A stretch of DNA of 64,000 nt from Paraescarpia echinospica (taxonomy: Eukaryota; Annelida; Polychaeta; Sabellida; Siboglinidae): assembly GCA_020002185.1 (NCBI GenBank), contig CM034531.1, positions 87,463,789-87,527,788 of the forward strand. Direction: 5' to 3'. Below the pieces are notes generated by a model, which had not been told where the DNA came from, made no database searches, and saw nothing but the letters and a program-made list of their open reading frames with translations. This document shows, piece by piece, positions 1 to 11,289 of the stretch. Numbering within the stretch: position 1 is the stretch's first letter; each line of letters starts with the position of its first letter. The translations under genes and the position numbers were made by a program.

Positions 1-1200
1 TTTAGAAGACATCACTAGGTGGGTAGATGAGGGATCACAAGTAGATGTCGTCTACTTAGATTTTTAAAAAGCTTTCGCCAAAGTACCACATCAAAGATTA
101 TTGCTGAAACTAAAGGCCCATGGCATAGGAAATGGTATAATAAATTGGATAGAACAATGGCTGATTGACAGAAGACAACGTGTAGTAGTTGATGGGGAGG
201 CTTCAATCTGGAAATCGGTATTGAGTGGGGTACCACAGGGATCAGTATTAAGACCTATATTATTCTTAATATATATCAACGATTTGGATGATGAAATATC
301 AAGCAAGGTGTTGAAATTTGCGGATGATACAAAAGTGTTTAGAAGGATTATAAGTGATGGAGATAGACAGCATTTACAAGATGATCTTGACAGGTTGATC
401 AAATGGTCTGAAAAATGGCAAATGCTGTTCAGTTTTGGGAAATGTAAATGTCTCCACACAGGACATGGGAACGAAGAGGTAGAATATACAATGGGGGTAC
501 TGTACTACTGTAAAAGAAAAGGACTTAGGGTTAACCATTTGTGCTGATATGAAGGTTTCATAGCAGTACGGAATTGCAGCTTCAAAGGGAAATCAAATTC
601 TTGGATTAATTAGGCAAAACCGTATAAGGAAAAAGAGCTAATAATACCGCTGTACAAAACAATAGTTAGGCCTCATTTAGAATATTGTATTCAAGAGTGG
701 AGGCCATATCGCAGGAAGGACATATATATGCTGGAATGAGTGCAGAGGAGAGCAACTAAAATGATACCAAAACTGAGGGATCTTAGTTACGAAATACGCC
801 TAAAAAATGCGATTTAACAACACTAGAGACCAGGAGATTGAGAGGAGATCAGATAGAAGTGTTTAAAATATTAAATGGTTATGAAAATATTGATAGAAAT
901 ATTTTGTTTTCAGTTAAGACAAGATAGGACTAGAGGACATGACGTTACATTCGCAAAGGAGCAGAGTAGATTATATATAAGAAAGTTTTCATTTTCACAA
1001 AATGAATGGAACAGATTATTTGCTGATTGTGTGGGTCCTAGTAACGTGAATATGTTTAAAAATAAAATCGACACATACCTCAGACGGACGGGATACACAT
1101 AGATAAAAGGGTCGGACTCTCGATAAGCCAACGGGCTTTCTTGTCCACCTGCCACCTAGAGTTAATTCTCTGGGTGGCAATCTTGTTAAATCTTGTTAAA
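1..1200 (+). mobile_element. CR1-like LINE copy A, 3' part of ORF2 to the 3' end (decayed)
   Basis: This copy matches about 17966-19186 of the fuller LINE in this window and runs off the left edge. It covers RT from the KAF block through GVPQGS and the FADD catalytic motif to the C-terminal region. It is dead. An early stop precedes the KAF motif, the Asp of the FDKVPHQ motif is Ala, and several indels shift the frame after about position 490. The 3' end has a perfect or near-perfect hairpin (1150-1179) followed by copies of a 10-base TCTTGTTAAA tail. Confidence 0.9.
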
Positions 1201-1970
1201 TCGAAACTCGTACATCAACATTGTATAATGGGCAGTAAAGAACATTTCCACTTTTAATAACTTGATATTTCAACGGGTTAAATCATATTCAGATGTAAGC
1301 TATACGCCATACACTGTGTATATACTGATGGAGTTACAAAAAACGTCACACTTAATCAGATGTCCGCATATTGACACAGTTGTTTGATGATGTCACACCA
1401 CAAATAGCATTAGGAAGAGATACCGTATGCACATCAACATTATTTCCATCTAAAGAGACAGCATCATTCAATTAGTACAAGTACACACACAGGTGTAGAA
1501 TGTACACAAAATGGAAGGATCAGAGATTGTCCGCTGTGAAATTCCACACGAAGACTTCAAGGGTGGAATCAATATACATCTAGCTGACAAAAAAACAGGT
1601 AGAATCTCAAGCACAAGCTGGACGTAGGACAAACTGTCAAATATAGGTAGAATATATATTATAATTATGTAAAGTAAAAAGTGTCAGGAACAAGCAGACA
1701 GTATACGTAATGAGAAGGACCAAAATGTTAAAATATAATCAGCTGTTAGGTTCCATTCGGGGACTTCAACCGAGAATTCAGTGCCCACATAGCTGACAGA
1801 ACGTATTTATCCAGTGCCTCAAGCACGAGCTAGAAGTAGAACAACAATAGGTAGAAAGTAGATAGGTAGAAAGTATATGTAAATATAAAATAGGTAGATA
1901 GCTCAGGTAATGATAATGATGAGGACCAGGGTATTGAATAGATAAAAATTACATATAATGAGAAGACAAT
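1200..1970. repeat. Two diverged tandem units between inverted LINE copies
   Basis: The stretch has no gene. Two segments of roughly 200 bp (about 1501-1660 and 1680-1900) share the same order of words: a GACTTCAA segment, then AGCTGACA, then CTCAAGCAC, then GGTAGAA repeats. They look like an old tandem duplication. The region is bounded on both sides by the 3' tails of CR1-like LINEs in opposite orientation. Confidence 0.45.
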
Positions 1971-2713
1971 TTAACAAGATTTAACAAGATTTAACAAGAT
2001 TGCCATCCAGAGAATTAACTCTAGATGGCAGGTGGACAAGGAAGCCCTTTGGCTTATCGAGAGTCCAATCCTTTTATCTACATATATCCAGCCCTTCTGA
2101 GGTATGTGTCGATTTTATTTTTAAACATATTCACACTACTAGCACCCATACAATCATCAGATAATCTGTTCCATTCATTCACAGTCCTTTGTGAAAATGA
2201 GAACTTTCTCACGTCTAATCTACACGGCTCCTTTACTAATGTAACTTCATGTCCTCTAGTCTTTCTATCTTTCTTAACTGAAAAAAACATATTTCTATCA
2301 ATATTTTTATAACCATTCAATATTTTAAACACTTCTATCTGATCTCCTCTCAATCTCCTGGTCTCTAGTGTTGTTAAACCACATTCTTTTAGGCGTTTTT
2401 CATAACTAAGATCCCTCAGTTTTGGTATCATTTTAGTCGCTCTCCTCTGTACTCTTTCTAGCGTATCTATGAGTTTCTTGCAGTATGGCCTCCACGCTTG
2501 TATACAATATTCTAAATGAGGCCTAACTATTGTTTTGTACAGCGGTATTATTAGTTCTTTTTCTTTATATGCTATATTTCGCCTAATCAATCCAAGGATT
2601 TGATTTCCATTTGAAGCTGCAATTCCACACTGCTCTGAAACCTTCATGTCAGCACTAATTGTCAGCCCTAAGTCTTTTTCTTTTACAGTAGTACTTAGTA
2701 CAGTTCCCCCCAT
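1971..2713 (-). mobile_element. CR1-like LINE copy B, 5'-truncated
   Basis: This 5'-truncated copy carries an uninterrupted minus-strand frame of 211 codons (2078-2713). It is the RT thumb and C-terminal part that follows the FADD motif in the fuller copy. The 3' end has the family hairpin (2001-2030) and three 10-base tail repeats. The truncated 5' edge lies in a 22-23-bp tandem duplication (about 2693-2738). Its open frame suggests a younger insertion than copy A. Confidence 0.9.
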
Positions 2714-2754
2714 TACTTAGTACAGTTCCCCCCATTACCAATGACCAAAGATAG

Positions 2755-2935
2755 TCTGCTCAACCACGAGACCTTTTCAATTCTGATTCCGATTCCAACA
2801 CCGGTTGTCTCAGTTCGATTCCAATTCCAACTCCAACACAACTTTTGATTCAACTTGACCAAAAGTTGTGCTGGAGTCGGTTTGATTCCGATTCCGATTC
2901 CAGCAAACCTTTCGATTCCGATTCCAGTCGGGCCA
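2755..2935. repeat. GATTCC-rich simple repeat with a hairpin
   Basis: Irregular GATTCCGATTCCAAC-type repeats occur here. An inverted repeat of about 19 bp is centred near 2856 (CAACACAACTTTTG against CAAAAGTTGTGCTG). A complementary-strand patch of the same repeat occurs at about 3220-3300. Confidence 0.7.
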
Positions 2936-3316
2936 ACTACTTTTGTTTTATATTTATGAATAATGTAGTCAATGAATAGATTGGATACAGTCAACATTAC
3001 AAGAATGATGTAATGACGTTTATGTCATGATATGTTCATAATTGGTAATCGGTATATTGATATATTTAAACCCATTGTGTCTACCATCAATTGATTAAGT
3101 ACATGACATTTTTAGCTGAGTTAATGTTCACAGCATATTGTTGGCTACAGTGACTCAGATTAAGGAAGACCAAATGTTTTACTATCCACTTTATCTAAAA
3201 TGCAGTTAACCCAGACAACCGGAGTTGGAAACGGAATCTGAATTGAAAAGGTCTGCTGGAGTCAGAATCGGAGTCGGAATCGTTGAAGCGGAATCGAACC
3301 TGGGTTAGATTCCGTT

Positions 3317-3413
3317 GGCTTGGTCTTCTCACTTGATGTTGGCTGCCCATGGGAGGGGGTCGCCTGGCTTGGTCTTCTCACTTGATGTTGGCTGCCCATG
3401 GGAGGGGTCGCCT
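3317..3413. repeat. Two tandem copies of a 48-49-bp unit
   Basis: The unit begins GGCTTGGTCTTCTCACTTGA and is repeated twice, nearly identical and differing by one G in a G run. Confidence 0.85.
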
Positions 3414-4027
3414 GCAAACGAAATACAACACTTGTGAACTTCTTACATTTACATACATGAAGTATTTATTGCCCAAGCGAATTGTCCCTGTCCTGTAATA
3501 CGTGATACAAATTTTTTGATAATAACGATCGTAAAACACACTCTACAAACAAGTATGCCTCTCCACAGAGCTCTGGGTATCGTACAGGAATAAAGGTGAC
3601 ACTGAATGAAATCCATATACAAATTTTCGTGTCGCAATATGCTATATTTACGATTATAAATTGTATTGATGAACAATAAATATGTAGTGGTCATGCTACA
3701 TTCAATTCGTGCGTGCCAATCTGTGGTTGATATCAAATTAACTAAATCAGTAAAAATAAATAACAGTTACACTAACACTCACATGAGGCAGTGCAATTGG
3801 CTGTCATCTCCTCCTCTCCGTCCATGTTACTTTCACTGTCGGGATCATCTCGCACAGCCATTTCTGTAAAGCATCAATTTAAGCAAAGGTCACATCTATG
3901 TCAGGTAAAAAGAGATGTCAACAGTGCAATTTGCTTAATCAAGAACTGACTAAAGAGAGTAATTCTATATATGCACACCAAACATAAATAAATCAAGGAA
4001 AGCAAAAATTGATACAATGACATTTCA

Positions 4028-5025
4028 CTCATCATCCGAATCGACAGTGAAGTCTTCCAACTTTGCAGGGGGATGGTAGCGAACCAGATTCGTGGAGAGT
4101 AGCACCTTGGTCACTTTCGCTTTCTGGGCGAGGTCCGGTAGAAATCGCGCTGAACACGAATGGAATGTCCCATGAACTGCGCTAGCTGGTCTTGGGACGT
4201 TTCGGACAATTCAAACACCAAGTGTTTTTTCAGGCCGGTCCAGGTGAAACCTTCCGGCTGTTTTAAAGCCACTTCCCGGACACATTCTCTGAGGGAATCT
4301 GCTCCTCGGTAAGACCTCTCAGAGTTTGATTAGCAAAACAGATAGTTGCCGTGAACGTTGACCGCCTTCCTTACCTCTACCACGGTAGAAATATTGTCTA
4401 GCATATTTGGCGTCAGAATTAAGGCGACTCGCAGACACAATTTTTCGCGCAATTCAACCCTCTTCATTATGCTACATAACTTTACTTCTGTTGCTGACAA
4501 GGACAGCTCTATCTCCTTTTCTGGCACGGACATTTCTTACGGTGCATTTTGCACATCCGTGGTCTTCATTCGTTGAACTTCTCCGCCCCTCTTTCGGTTG
4601 AACATTGTAATTTCGCACAGCGTGTAGCGGTAAAATTCAGCGTAGGAACTTGCGCTGACTATCACCTGTCTTCGTAGCTGTGTCGACTTCGTTTTGACAT
4701 GGGCGATCAGGTTTTGGACATCTTCGCACAGGGGAAGCAGCTTCAACTTGTTCGACTTGTTGATGTCAATTGTCTGAAGTGCATCCAAAGAAATGCTGTC
4801 TGTCCACATTACGTCATAAAGCTATTCAAACGTCTTGCCGTGTCTCTTCTTCGTTTCATCTTCTTCCATCAACCCCTCACAGTGCAACATCTTTGCACAT
4901 TTCTTTAAAGAATAGCCGAGATTGAGGGCAAGGCTAGGTGTTTTGTACTTTCGTGAAGTAGCATCATACCCTGCGACCTGCTTGACAGCTTCAAGTGTTT
5001 CAACGAAGTTCTTCGGATCAATGCA
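4028..5025 (-). pseudogene. Decayed tyrosine-recombinase-like gene
   Basis: One minus-strand reading frame can be followed for about 300 codons, broken by in-frame stops near 4822, 4539 and 4332 and a frameshift near 4140. From memory of the family, its order of blocks resembles a group of invertebrate and fish proteins with a DNA breaking-rejoining (tyrosine recombinase) C-terminus. These are an N-terminal VAGYDATSRKYKTPSLALNLG block, a central LSATEVKLCSIMKRVELR block and a C-terminal box QFMGHSIRVQRDFYR. In that box the His of GH and the Tyr are nine residues apart, as in tyrosine recombinases. The preceding block reads LKKH where the family usually has LRKH, so a catalytic Arg may also be lost. 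It may come from a mobile element. No repeat ends were found. Confidence 0.6.
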
Positions 5026-5289
5026 ATCTTGAATGCTGTGGATCTTTGCATTTGGCAGCTGGCGTACGTTTACAATCAGTCTTGCAAGTTACAGCATTTT
5101 GTTACTTACAATTTGTTTTCATTTGTAGTTTTTAGTGGCCCCACTTTGTTGTTCCAAGTAGACCTAATGTGCACCGCGTTTATTCGTATCATATGTCATA
5201 ATTACGCATGTTATATATGTCTAGTCATTCACGAATTTAGATGAAATGCATAGAAGAAACTATTTTGTGTGTACAAACTATATAAAAAA

Positions 5290-5545
5290 GGAAGACAGGC
5301 CTACAGTAACTACACTGATAACAGTGAGGAAACGTAAAATGAAGACAGGCCTGCAGTATCTACACTGATAACAGGGAGGAAACTTAAATGAAGACAGGCC
5401 TACAGTAACTACACTGATAACAGGAAGGAAACGTAAAATGAAGACAGGCCTGCAGTAACTACACTAATAACAGGGAGGAAACGTTATATGAAGACATACC
5501 TGCAGTAACTACACTGATAACAGGGAGGAAACGTACAATGCATGT
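5290..5545. repeat. 50-bp minisatellite, five units
   Basis: Five tandem units start at about 50-base intervals (5290 onward). Each contains GAAGACAGGCC, then AGTAACTACACT, then ATAACAGGGAGGAAACG, with small base differences. It lies upstream of the recombinase-like pseudogene and has no coding frame. Confidence 0.9.
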
Positions 5546-5559
5546 GTTAAAAAATACTA

Positions 5560-7890
5560 GCAAACATACCCGTCCTCTGACGAGATGACTTTGTATTTCA
5601 TAAGTGATAGTCGTGCGCGTTGTTTAATCCGGGAATCAGCTCTATTAAAATGGTCCGAACCTTGTTTTAATATATAAAGTAGTTTTCTTACTGCGTTGCA
5701 ACAGTATTTAACCTGCTGACCCAAAAGCGTTAGCGTTTTGTAAAATAAGTGTTTAAGTATGCCGCTTTTAGAATATAGCTATTTTACCGCAAAATAGGCT
5801 CAGTCCAAAATACGAAGTGACAACAATGGCAATACAGTTGTGTTATCCCAGTTGCACACTGCTGCGAGTTACAACTTTTATTCCGACACCCCTCTGAACG
5901 TTACATCCGTGGGGTCGTAGATTAATCCTTGAAAATTTGCGCCCGAGGTGCAAGCCGCCTGTGAGGAAAACGTTAACATACCCGCATACACACATACCTA
6001 TGCTAGCCCGATTAAACTTAGATAACATTTGAACACTAAAGTACTACTGGCGACCTAACAACAAACTAATATTACCACTTTTCAAAGAAGGTTAATATTT
6101 TTGCGTTTGGGAATTATTATTTCCAAAATTACTTATTGTAATATATCGAAAATCATTCATATATCACGGCTGTTCTCAAATACGTTATTGTTTTATGAGA
6201 AACACTGTGGTATTTCCTTTCAGTTAATTGTAATATGTGCCGACGAGCTGGACACTGCTAGGATAATGCACCCCACAGTTCCTTGGAACGCCCATGCATT
6301 TCGGGTCGCTGTGCGTAAGTTTCTGTAGCCGTCATTAATTCACAAAACTGATGTTAAATCAATAAACTAATTACCTGAAACTATCACATGCTACGGCAAT
6401 GAATGAGGACAGTCACACGCTGGATACACCCAAAACCGAAGACGGTTGTAAACGGTACATGTTTGGCTTAGTGCGTTGACTCAAACAGTTGTAAAAGTGT
6501 CAGAGCTTTCCACACCTCGAGCGCTGTGAAATGCTTTAGACGAACATGCAGTGACGACAGTCATTTTATCAGATTGTCGATGATTTTATAATAAAAACGA
6601 TGTTGCGCGCTTTCTTAGCGGGTAAATAAATGCTTGCAAATATAACTACTTAAATAGTCACAGTATTTGGCAATACCCCAGCTACAATACCATCTGATCA
6701 CTTATTAATGTAGTAATAAAACATTTGAAAAGACTATTTAATTTCGCTACATACTTATTACGACGTGTATATTAATTCGGGCCCATGCATTCTGTCAACG
6801 GGCTTTGCAAGGTATATTAGTCGTTATCAAGAAACTGTGATGAATGTCGGTACATTTGGCACAGTTACTTTAATTGTTACATACAACGTTATATAATGAA
6901 ATATAAACAACATTTCTAAAACGTTATAAATTCATGTAGATTTGTTATCAAAACGCTATGTATTGGTATATTGACCATTAGCCTTGGTTTATGAGAATGT
7001 ATTCTTTGTGTTCAACGCACATTATATATGGCACATCAAATCAAACTTATTGCGCGTTATGAAAGGCATACACATTTTGACTCCGTAATACGCACTTTTT
7101 ATAATAAAGGGTGGAAACTGAGACGCGCACAACATTGCACATAATCAGGACTAATAAATAATTAGCCAATCATTTTATGTCGCTTACTGCTGATGAACCG
7201 CTGAACTCGACAACCATCTCGGCAGGCGTTTAAGTTACGCAAAACCCCAGCCCGCTTACTCTGCTCCCTTTGACCTAGTCTTCGGTTTAGATTGCGCTAA
7301 CTAACATCAAACGTGACAGTTTACATAATAAATAAATCGATTTGTGTACCACATCCGCACGACTGATTCAGCACTGCTCACCATGACACTAAGTACTCAC
7401 CCCCAAATTAACTACATGCTGAAGTTATGGTGGGTGATGTGTGTGTTGTTGAATACAAAGATTCATTGTATCCACGAGAAGTGACCAGCATAAATTTACA
7501 ACAGGTAGGCTATCCGGTGTCATTGATGGCCAGCTGGACGTTACTAGAAATCACCCAGCCAGAGGGAGAGCATTTATTACATAGGAAATAACTTGGTTAT
7601 GGCTCTAGATCAATCGGATCTTGCAAACCTGATATGGACATTTCATTATATCTACTGTTTTGTAGAATATAGTGACTTTGAAGTTAAAGATTGGTGTTTC
7701 GCTGATTGAAGGAACTAAAAAATGAAATCACCCTAAGTACCGTTGCATTTACTGAATCATTACTGTGATATGATTTTTAGTCTTTTTGGTAATTTCAAGG
7801 TATCTGGCAGATGGAACACATCTATAAACTCTATAAACTTTGCAAAAGTATGAAAGAATATGGTTTGTTAATTTGCTAAGTGTGCAACTA
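5560..7890. other. 2.3 kb with no recognisable gene or repeat
   Basis: AT-rich sequence with only short, stop-bounded frames. I saw no protein motif, RNA gene or repeat structure. Confidence 0.6.
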
Positions 7891-7894
7891 TTGT

Positions 7895-8120
7895 GTCTGG
7901 AAGGAAATCAAATCATTAGTGACATAACAACGTAATACCATCACTGCCTGGCCCCTTCACTCTAACCACCATCACCACCTAGTTGTATCTGGATAGAAAT
8001 CAAAACATTAGTGATATAACAAAGTAACACCACGACCACCTAGTCTCTCCACCCTAACCCCTCAACCATTTACACTCACTAACTATGTCTGCTAACTAAA
8101 ACTGCATCTGGAAAGAAAAC
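7895..8120. repeat. Diverged tandem units of about 90-110 bp
   Basis: The words CTGGAAGGAAATCAAA / CTGGATAGAAATCAAAA / CTGGAAAGAAAACCAAA recur at about 7897, 7988 and 8107. Each of the first two is followed by CATTAGTGA(C/T)ATAACAA and an ACCACC-rich segment. Confidence 0.6.
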
Positions 8121-8584
8121 CAAACCAACTATATAAGAGTACATTAACTACTTTACATATAACTACATAGTTTTTTGTACTAATACATACACCCGAATGC
8201 ACAACAACATGGCATTTTCTCTGGTTATCCGTATATGTCGACCAGAAACACAGCCAAATTGTATGAATGCAGCAGTAGGACTGGTCATTAATGGTCTCAG
8301 TCAAGTTGCCAGATCTGCTTCTGCTCCCCATAACCAGCCCAGTGATAAGAAATAGGCCGTCCGCTATCCAGTTATAAATAGAGGCCAGGAGGATTGCTAG
8401 GTTGCCTGTAAGTTAGACGACGTTACGTATGTGTGTTCCATCTGTCAAATCGTAATTGGGGACCTTCGGCTAAAATGTTTCTTATACTTTGCCAGGGTGA
8501 TCTGAGTGGTTAAAAGTCGAAAAATATGAGGTCCCCACTTACAGGCTTGTGTGTTAGGTGGAAGTCCCCAGTTAGGCATCTCCA

Positions 8585-8660
8585 CCCACCCACACACGCA
8601 CACGCACACACGCACGCACGCACACCCGTTCGCACGCACGCACACACACACACACACTCT
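8585..8660. repeat. AC/ACGC microsatellite directly upstream of a TGF-beta exon
   Basis: Mixed CACACG and CGCACGCA repeats end about 35 bp before the splice acceptor. The same arrangement occurs at 44961-45062. The duplication boundary falls in or before this repeat. Confidence 0.85.
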
Positions 8661-8696
8661 TGCTACACTGTTCCTTATCCCGTTTACTTCTCCCAG

Positions 8697-8812
8697 ACTT
8701 GGGGTGGCATGACTGGATCATTCAGCCAGAGGGCTTCGAGGCGGCTGTATGCAGCGGAACATGTCCCGGTAGAGTGAAGTTCGGCCCGAACCACATACAC
8801 CAAAAGGAGAAG
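8697..8812 (+). CDS. TGF-beta family ligand, penultimate exon (left copy)
   Basis: This exon encodes part of the secreted cystine-knot domain of a TGF-beta superfamily ligand. It has a pyrimidine-rich acceptor ending TCCCAG and a donor AAG|GTAAAC. The 116 bases read as two leftover bases plus 38 codons, phase 0 at the 3' side. The protein starts (D)LGWHDWIIQPEGF, the family's finger-1 signature, followed by the CSGTC motif (CxGxC of the knot). The first knot cysteine would lie in an upstream exon. That exon is not visible here: the sequence to the left is microsatellite and unrelated DNA. The exon is identical base for base to its duplicate at 45102-45217. It joins in phase to the exon at 10227. 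A 5'-truncated duplicate gene is possible, but the frame is intact. Confidence 0.85.
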
Positions 8813-9013
8813 GTAAACTATATACATGCATGGTTATCATCACTTTAATAAACAATACATAATCACAGTAATTCCGAGGTATATCATTTTTACAGGAAAA
8901 CCGCTAATTATGTTTGTGTCACTACGATTTCCAGTGTGTTACTTTTATAGTGGACACAAACCAACATTACTTAGACATTATTTGAAGTAAGATCTGGTAC
9001 TTATATGAAATAT

Positions 9014-9311
9014 GTAGAGCAATATGTAGCAATATGTAGAGCAATATGTAGCAATATGTAGCAATATGTAGAGCAATATGTAGAGCAATATGTAGCAATA
9101 TGTAGAGCAATATGTAGCAATATGTAGAGCAATATGTAGCAATATGTAGCAATATGTAGAGCAATATGTAGAGCAATATGTAGAGCAATATGTAGAGCAA
9201 TATGTAGAGCAATATGTAGAGCAATATGTAGAGCAATATGTAGAGCAATATGTAGAGCAATATGTAGAGCAATATGTAGAGCAATATGTAGAGCAATATG
9301 TAGAGCAATAT
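9014..9311. repeat. 12-bp minisatellite with 9-bp variants, in the TGF-beta intron
   Basis: About 27 units of TGTAGAGCAATA, some lacking the GAG (TGTAGCAATA-type), occur in the intron of the left TGF-beta copy. The right copy has only one or two degenerate units at about 45360-45382, so the array grew after the duplication. Long frames crossing it are by-products of the 12-bp period. Confidence 0.95.
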
Positions 9312-9629
9312 GGTATCACAATCACAATTGTTTTTTTATCAAATTATGGAAATAAGACGTGTATGTCGGACAACTAAACTATGCACTTGTTAGCCACCTC
9401 GTGGATATTACGTAATGAGTTTACAGACTACAGTAAGGAAGATACATAATATATAAGATGGGTGAAATGCAAATATGGCCAACTAGGTCTAAGCTTATTC
9501 CATAACTGAGATAATGTTATTACGAAAACCGCCTGAATGAATGTATGACATCACAAGATACTAGGTGAATATGCACAGAACGATTTAAATTTGATTACTT
9601 AGTCGTAATTACAGTAGTGAGGTTAGACG

Positions 9630-9724
9630 ACATGAACTCACAACGACATGAACTCACAACGACATGAACTCACAACGACATGAACTCACAACGACATGAA
9701 CTCACAACGACATGAACTCACAAC
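9630..9724. repeat. 16-bp minisatellite, six units
   Basis: Six units of GACATGAACTCACAAC. The right duplicate (48058-48106) has three. Confidence 0.93.
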
Positions 9725-9817
9725 GGATGTTACTTGAACATCACAGGCACTATATGTAAATACTAACAGTGTGTACGTCTTACTTTACAATGGCACGCCG
9801 TTGACATTTTGGACGGG

Positions 9818-9900
9818 TTAGAGGTGGAGTGGTGGTTGGGACATCCGTCTGCCATAGAATTCGAGGTCGTATTCCTCTTGCTGCTATTTCGAAACTTGAT
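9818..9900 (+). repeat. SINE-like tRNA-derived head (left copy)
   Basis: The segment holds an A-box-like TGGAGTGGTGGTTGGGAC and a B-box-like GGTCGTATTCC. In the right duplicate the B box is closer to consensus (GGTCGAATTCC). This suggests the pol III promoter of a tRNA-derived SINE within the TGF-beta intron. The acceptor stem is not convincing, so it is not a functional tRNA. Confidence 0.4.
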
Positions 9901-10226
9901 CCATTTCGTTTATTCCACGTTGCTCCAATTCACCAAGTCGAACAAATAAATACCTGGCTTTAGGCATAGGTTCATATTTGTGAACGAATAGTATTTACGC
10001 AACAACTGCTGCGTGTCTGAACGTTTTCGATGTAAGTCGAGATTGGTGTTTGCGCAGCCCCACGCACTAGACGCCGCTCTATAAGACCTTGCCTTTTACA
10101 TTTTACACATACGAAACTACTGTTGGACTCCCAATAACCATGTACGTTTCTTGCATGTCCAGTGGTCACGTGGGGGTATATAGCTATGCAGTCTAGCCAT
10201 GTTACGCGTTGTTCTTTGTTCAGCAG

Positions 10227-10358
10227 GTGGTTTTTGAGGAGAAGTGTGGTCCAAGTCGGCTGCAGTCCTTCAGCATCCTGCACTACGACAACAGCGACAA
10301 CCTGACCGTGTCTGTGCTTGACGACTTCATCATCGCAGACTGTGGATGCAAGCCGTGA
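10227..10358 (+). CDS. TGF-beta family ligand, last exon (left copy)
   Basis: This is the C-terminal exon of the same secreted ligand, 43 codons and a TGA. It joins the exon at 8697-8812 in phase 0 across a 1.4-kb intron. It contains the family's SILHYD strand and ends ADCGCKP, with the knot's CxC next to the C-terminus. The usual CC pair is KC (EEKCGPSRL), so the cysteine that links the two chains of a dimer is missing, as in Lefty or GDF9-type members. The spacing between CxGxC and this Cys (22 residues) is shorter than usual, which implies a reduced central helix. The acceptor is CAGCAG, a tandem NAGNAG site that could add one Gln. The ligand subtype is not assignable. Confidence 0.85.
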   Translation: MVFEEKCGPSRLQSFSILHYDNSDNLTVSVLDDFIIADCGCKP

Positions 10359-10939
10359 ACTGGACGAGTTGTGTTTGAATGGTCACGTGAAATGATCACA
10401 TGAGTGCCGGATCCGCTTGGAGGAATTGTCCGGAACGGGTCTCTTTAGCTTTGATTTGCATTCGCCGTTCAATCCCGATCGCTGTACATTAGGCTTATTT
10501 CACTACTGTTCTGACAGTTGAAGTAGGGACATTATTATTATTACTGCAATTTGGTTTGCTATTGAATCGAATAATCAATTCAACACTGAATTTTTGTATA
10601 TAGTTGTTATAATAGCATCCCTTTGTGAAAATATTCGTCAACTTGGATGATTAATACAAAACGTATTTACTTTGGATTTAGAAGATTAACGTCTTGACGG
10701 CCATAAACAATCTTCACTAGGGACTGAATTGTGGGAATTCAATGTTCCTCTGCTCGCCAAATAGTGTCGCTGCACACTTGAAGAGCACAATGGAGAGATC
10801 GAGACCAGCACAACCAAACGTTTCACTCGAGATAAATAAAAGGGTCAACAACCATTGGGCACAAGTCGGCTATAATATACCATGCCGACACAAACAACTG
10901 TTTTACAGATTTAGAGGATAGCCCAGTGGTCTACAGAGA

Positions 10940-11126
10940 ACACGATGTGTTTGTATGTGTGCGTGTGTGCGCGTGTGCGCGTGTGCGCGTGTGCGTGCGG
11001 TGTGTGTTGTGTGTTGTGTGTGTGCGTGCGATGTGTGTTGTGTATGTGTGTTTGTGTGTGTGTGTGGGTGCGTGCGTGTGTTTGTTTGTCTTTGTGTGTG
11101 TATGTTTGTGTTTGTTTGTGTGTGTT

Positions 11127-11187
<61 letters not shown>

Positions 11188-11285
11188 GATTGTGTTTGTG
11201 TGTGTGTGTGTGCATGAGTTTGTCTGTATGTGTGTTTGTGTGTGTGCGTGTGCGCGCGCGTGTGTGCGTGTGAGAGTGAGTGAGT
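10940..11285. repeat. TG-rich microsatellite, interrupted
   Basis: TGTGCG, TGTTTG and pure TG runs. It is matched by a differently interrupted array at 49380-49790 in the right copy. Frames on both strands through it are not genes. Confidence 0.9.
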
Positions 11286-11289
11286 GATG

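Noticed and set aside
8967..9325. Frames of 113-115 codons (LYIL and STYC repeats) on the minus strand
   Set aside because: They follow from the 12-bp minisatellite and are absent in the duplicate locus.
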